The notes under the pieces were generated by a model. That model was not told where the DNA came from, searched no databases, and worked only from the letters and a program-made list of their open reading frames with translations. Position numbers and translations under genes: made by a program. DNA of 25,322 bases, taken from Clostridiaceae bacterium. GTDB lineage: Bacteria; Bacillota; Clostridia; DSM-8532. Numbering within the stretch: position 1 is the first letter of the stretch; every line of letters begins with the position of its first letter. Shown here in pieces: positions 23,524 through 25,322 of this stretch. The DNA lies in contig JAAYGP010000208.1 of the NCBI GenBank assembly GCA_012727625.1, positions 1 through 25,322 of the forward strand. The letters are read 5' to 3'.

Positions 23524-23733
23524 TTACTTATTGTTGTTTGTATCATACTGAGGGTACTGATTACCGGTGTAGCTCTGGAAAACTTTCTTAACTATGTTAC
23601 CACCGATTGTTCCGGCTTCCCTTGAAGTAAGGTCACCGTTATAACCTTGCTTCAGGTTGATACCTAACTGACTGGCAATCTCATACTTCATATTTTCAAA
23701 TTGAGTCTTGCTTCTTGAGTTGTTTTTTGCCAT
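23524..23733 (-). CDS. Alpha/beta-type small acid-soluble spore protein
   Basis: 69 residues with both family motifs: FENMKYEIASQLGI, which contains the EIA site cut by GPR, and SREAGTIGGNIVKKVF near the C-terminus. These proteins coat spore DNA, changing it to A-like form and giving UV resistance, and are degraded at germination by the GPR encoded at 3486-4493. ATG (23733-23731) is preceded by GGAGGTGA with 7-8 bases spacing. Such genes are forespore sigma-G genes; a clear sigma-G promoter could not be placed. A 7-bp stem with a 19-base loop lies downstream (23483-23515) and may be its terminator. Confidence 0.95.
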   Translation of the reverse strand: MAKNNSRSKTQFENMKYEIASQLGINLKQGYNGDLTSREAGTIGGNIVKKVFQSYTGNQYPQYDTNNNK

Positions 23734-23991
23734 CTTTTTTTCACCTCCTCGCTACTTATTATGGCTGTTTAGTCTGTATATATGAGTAGTAAGTTATGGC
23801 GAAACTGGTGCATTTTTTGATATTAAAAATTTTTATACCGGGAATTTGCAATGTGGGCTCAAAATACAAGTTTTTACCGCATTTTAAGATAATTTATTTC
23901 ATTGAGTTTTTAAATTATGAATAATAAACGAAATTCAACGAATTTATTGTGCCTCAAATAATTGTATTTTATAAATAAAAAATTTATAACA

Positions 23992-24084
23992 GATATACAT
24001 CTCCAGGCTTCATTCCGCTAAAGTTTCCTTCGATTACACAATATCTGACCTGATCAGCAACTGTATTTGGGTGTGAACAGTAAC
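23992..24084 (+). repeat. Dispersed hairpin repeat, copy 3
   Basis: Contains GGCTTCATTCCGCTAAAG, then TTTCCTTCGATTACACAATATC, then the tail TGACCTGATCAGCAACTG...GTGTGAACAGTAAC. Core and tail are in the same relative orientation as in copy 1. Its left flank (ATATACATCTCCAG) matches copy 4. The left arm pairs only weakly with the right. Confidence 0.8.
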
Positions 24085-24185
24085 AAAAATAGCAGTTTTT
24101 TCAACCTTTTCGCATGAACTTTGTTGAATTTTCAAAAACATTGTGTTAATATATGCTTAGATTATTATGATAAAATATTCCTTTT

Positions 24186-24193
24186 GCCGATAA
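24186..24193 (+). promoter_or_regulatory. Possible sigma-D (flagellar) -10 element
   Basis: GCCGATAA matches the flagellar sigma-28/sigma-D -10 consensus exactly, about 80 bases before flgB. The only TAAA nearby (24171-24174) lies 11 bases upstream rather than the usual 15, so the -35 is doubtful. Confidence 0.4.
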
Positions 24194-24240
24194 TATCAGT
24201 GATACGGGCTATTAGCCTTATATTTTTTAACATAAGAGAA

Positions 24241-24260
24241 AAAAGAATGTACATTCTTTT
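24241..24260 (+). promoter_or_regulatory. Perfect 20-bp palindrome directly upstream of the flgB ribosome site
   Basis: AAAAGAATGT is followed immediately by its reverse complement ACATTCTTTT. The flgB AGAGGTG begins two bases later. It could be an operator for a dimeric repressor, or in RNA an 8-bp hairpin that controls access to the ribosome site. Confidence 0.5.
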
Positions 24261-24274
24261 AAGAGGTGATGGAA

Positions 24275-24655
24275 ATGCTGAACAAATTGCTCTTCCCCAG
24301 GAATAATCTGGAGAGATCATTGGATGCCGCATGGCTTCGCAATGAAATCATTTCACATAATATCGCCAATGCTGACACACCCGGTTATAAAAGAAAAGAA
24401 GTACAATTCGAGGAATTTTTGAATTCAGAAATGAAAAACAGCCGCATTTCAAAAGGTAAAACACGCATACAAGGATCCGGAGAAATTAAGGTGGTTGAAG
24501 ATCATAAAAATTACAGTTACCGTCTTGACGGCAACAATGTCGATATAGAAAGGGAAATGGCGAAGCTTGCTGCCAACTCCCTCAGGTACAACACGCTTAT
24601 TCAGCGTATTAACGGTCAGTTTGGCAAGATCAGATCCGTCATTCGTGGGAGGTAA
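24275..24655 (+). CDS. flgB: Flagellar basal-body rod protein FlgB
   Basis: 126 residues (family about 130). LRNEIISHNIANADTPGYKRKEVQFEEFL is the conserved N-terminal rod signature, and VDIEREMAKLAANSLRYNTLIQ the C-terminal one. FlgB forms the proximal rod of the flagellar basal body. Candidate starts at 24266 (GTG) and 24269 (ATG) lie in or against the ribosome site AGAGGTG, so ATG 24275 (MLNKLLFP) is preferred. First gene of a flgB-flgC-fliE cluster, the standard opening of the fla/che operon. Confidence 0.95.
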   Translation: MLNKLLFPRNNLERSLDAAWLRNEIISHNIANADTPGYKRKEVQFEEFLNSEMKNSRISKGKTRIQGSGEIKVVEDHKNYSYRLDGNNVDIEREMAKLAANSLRYNTLIQRINGQFGKIRSVIRGR

Positions 24656-24662
24656 TTAAAAC

Positions 24663-25106
24663 ATGGGTTTTTTCAGTGCATTGGAAAACAGCGCTTCGGC
24701 GTTAACTGCCCAAAGGCTTAGAATGGACACAATATCCGAAAACCTGGCAAATGTTAATACAACCCGGACAGAGGATGGAACTCCATACAGGAGAAAAACA
24801 GTAATATTTCAGGAACAGGGCGGTAATATTCCTTTTTCGTCTTATCTGTCAAAGGCAGGCAAAAAATACTTTTCAGGCGGAGGTGTCCGCGTTTCACGCA
24901 TAGTTGAGGATCAGACGCCGTTTAAGAGCATATACGATCCCGGGCACCCTGACGCGGATGAAAACGGTATGGTTCAGATGCCCAATGTTGACGTAGTAAC
25001 CGAAATGGTCAACATGATTTCAGCAACCAGGGCATATGAAGCCAATGTTACGGCCATTAACGCCACAAAATCGATGGCATCCAAAGCTCTTGAAATCGGA
25101 AAATGA
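24663..25106 (+). CDS. flgC: Flagellar basal-body rod protein FlgC
   Basis: 147 residues. The N-terminal block LTAQRLRMDTISENLANVNTT and the C-terminal VDVVTEMVNMISATRAYEANVTAINATKSM identify FlgC, a proximal rod subunit exported by the flagellar type III system. It starts 7 bases after flgB with GGGAGG upstream. Length is normal, and fliE follows after 48 bases. Confidence 0.96.
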   Translation: MGFFSALENSASALTAQRLRMDTISENLANVNTTRTEDGTPYRRKTVIFQEQGGNIPFSSYLSKAGKKYFSGGGVRVSRIVEDQTPFKSIYDPGHPDADENGMVQMPNVDVVTEMVNMISATRAYEANVTAINATKSMASKALEIGK

Positions 25107-25154
25107 TCCCGGGTGATACACCTGGCCTGATGGTTTTTAAAGGAGAGTGAGGCA

Positions 25155-25322
25155 ATGAACATAACAGGCTTGTCCTCTGTAAGTCAGGCCTTTCCTGTGC
25201 AAAATACTCAAACAGGAAATAAGGCTGAAAAAACAAGCTTTAAAGATATGCTGATGGATGCCATAATGGAAGTGAGCAGGCTTGAGAAGCAATCTGACAT
25301 TATTACCGAGGATTTTATTGCG
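25155..25322 (+). CDS. fliE: Flagellar hook-basal body protein FliE (3' partial)
   Basis: The first 56 residues are visible and the gene runs off the window. The segment TSFKDMLMDAIMEVSRLEKQSD matches the family pattern (F..l...l..v...q..s). FliE (about 100 residues) joins the MS ring to the rod. ATG has AGGAGAG about 8 bases upstream. The position after flgC is the canonical order, with fliF expected next. Confidence 0.88.
   Translation, partial: MNITGLSSVSQAFPVQNTQTGNKAEKTSFKDMLMDAIMEVSRLEKQSDIITEDFIA

Larger units (their letters stand above)
23734..24274. other. AT-rich divergent intergenic region between the SASP gene and flgB
   Basis: 541 bases without a gene. From the left it holds the SASP ribosome site and presumed promoter (minus), a long AT-rich stretch (about 23810-23990), one full repeat copy (23992-24084), a GCCGATAA element (24186-24193), and a perfect palindrome at 24241-24260 next to the flgB ribosome site. 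The small plus-strand frame at 24121-24306 is not convincing: no ribosome site, and it overlaps flgB. Confidence 0.6.

Overview
The window is a gene-dense piece of chromosome from an anaerobic, endospore-forming, flagellated Firmicute of the class Clostridia. The evidence is the spoIIIA operon, the spore protease gene gpr, a pdaA-type cortex deacetylase, yqfC/yqfD, ytfJ, an alpha/beta-type SASP and a flgB-flgC-fliE cluster. Strong GGAGG ribosome binding sites, several TTG/GTG starts and mid-range GC fit that group. The protein style resembles cellulolytic cluster III relatives (Acetivibrio/Thermoclostridium type), but the genus is an inference.

Layout. 1-2850: spoIIIAE (5' end outside the window), spoIIIAF, spoIIIAG and spoIIIAH, four parts of the mother cell-forespore channel. 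3036-3305 (-): rpsT with a clear promoter and terminator. 3486-4493: gpr. 4807-5760: a membrane-anchored amidase with a Pro/Thr linker. 5828-7813: a LigA-type DNA ligase with unusual active-site residues. 7814-8740: mostly non-coding, with strong hairpins and one 91-residue orphan gene. 8741-9805: a cytoplasmic HD-GYP protein. 9806-10661: a gene-poor scar holding a frameshifted remnant of a DUF1538 gene and pieces of a dispersed repeat. 10662-12079: two tandem DUF881 membrane proteins. 12329-19668: pdaA, yqfC, yqfD, phoH, pgpH, ybeY, dgkA and an M50 protease, a compact co-directional run close to the yqfC-yqfD-phoH-yqfF-ybeY-dgkA order of Bacillus. 19670-19800: a possible structured RNA. 19882-23429: trpS, scpA, scpB, a DUF2953 gene and ytfJ. 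23524-23733 (-): a SASP gene. 24275 to the end: flgB, flgC and the start of fliE.

How the genes work together. Much of the window serves sporulation: the SpoIIIA channel, cortex modification (PdaA, amidase), DNA-protecting SASP, the protease GPR that degrades SASP at germination, and YtfJ. The middle run mixes RNA and ribosome maturation (PhoH, YbeY), c-di-AMP breakdown (PgpH) and lipid recycling (DgkA). ScpA and ScpB are the accessory subunits of SMC condensin.

The most unusual features are non-coding. A dispersed intergenic repeat of about 90-105 bp occurs in four copies plus a fragment. One copy splits yqfC from yqfD and has its core inverted relative to its tail. Also notable are the structured stretch before trpS, a perfect 20-bp palindrome abutting the flgB ribosome binding site, and a palindrome filling the spacer of the apparent pdaA promoter.
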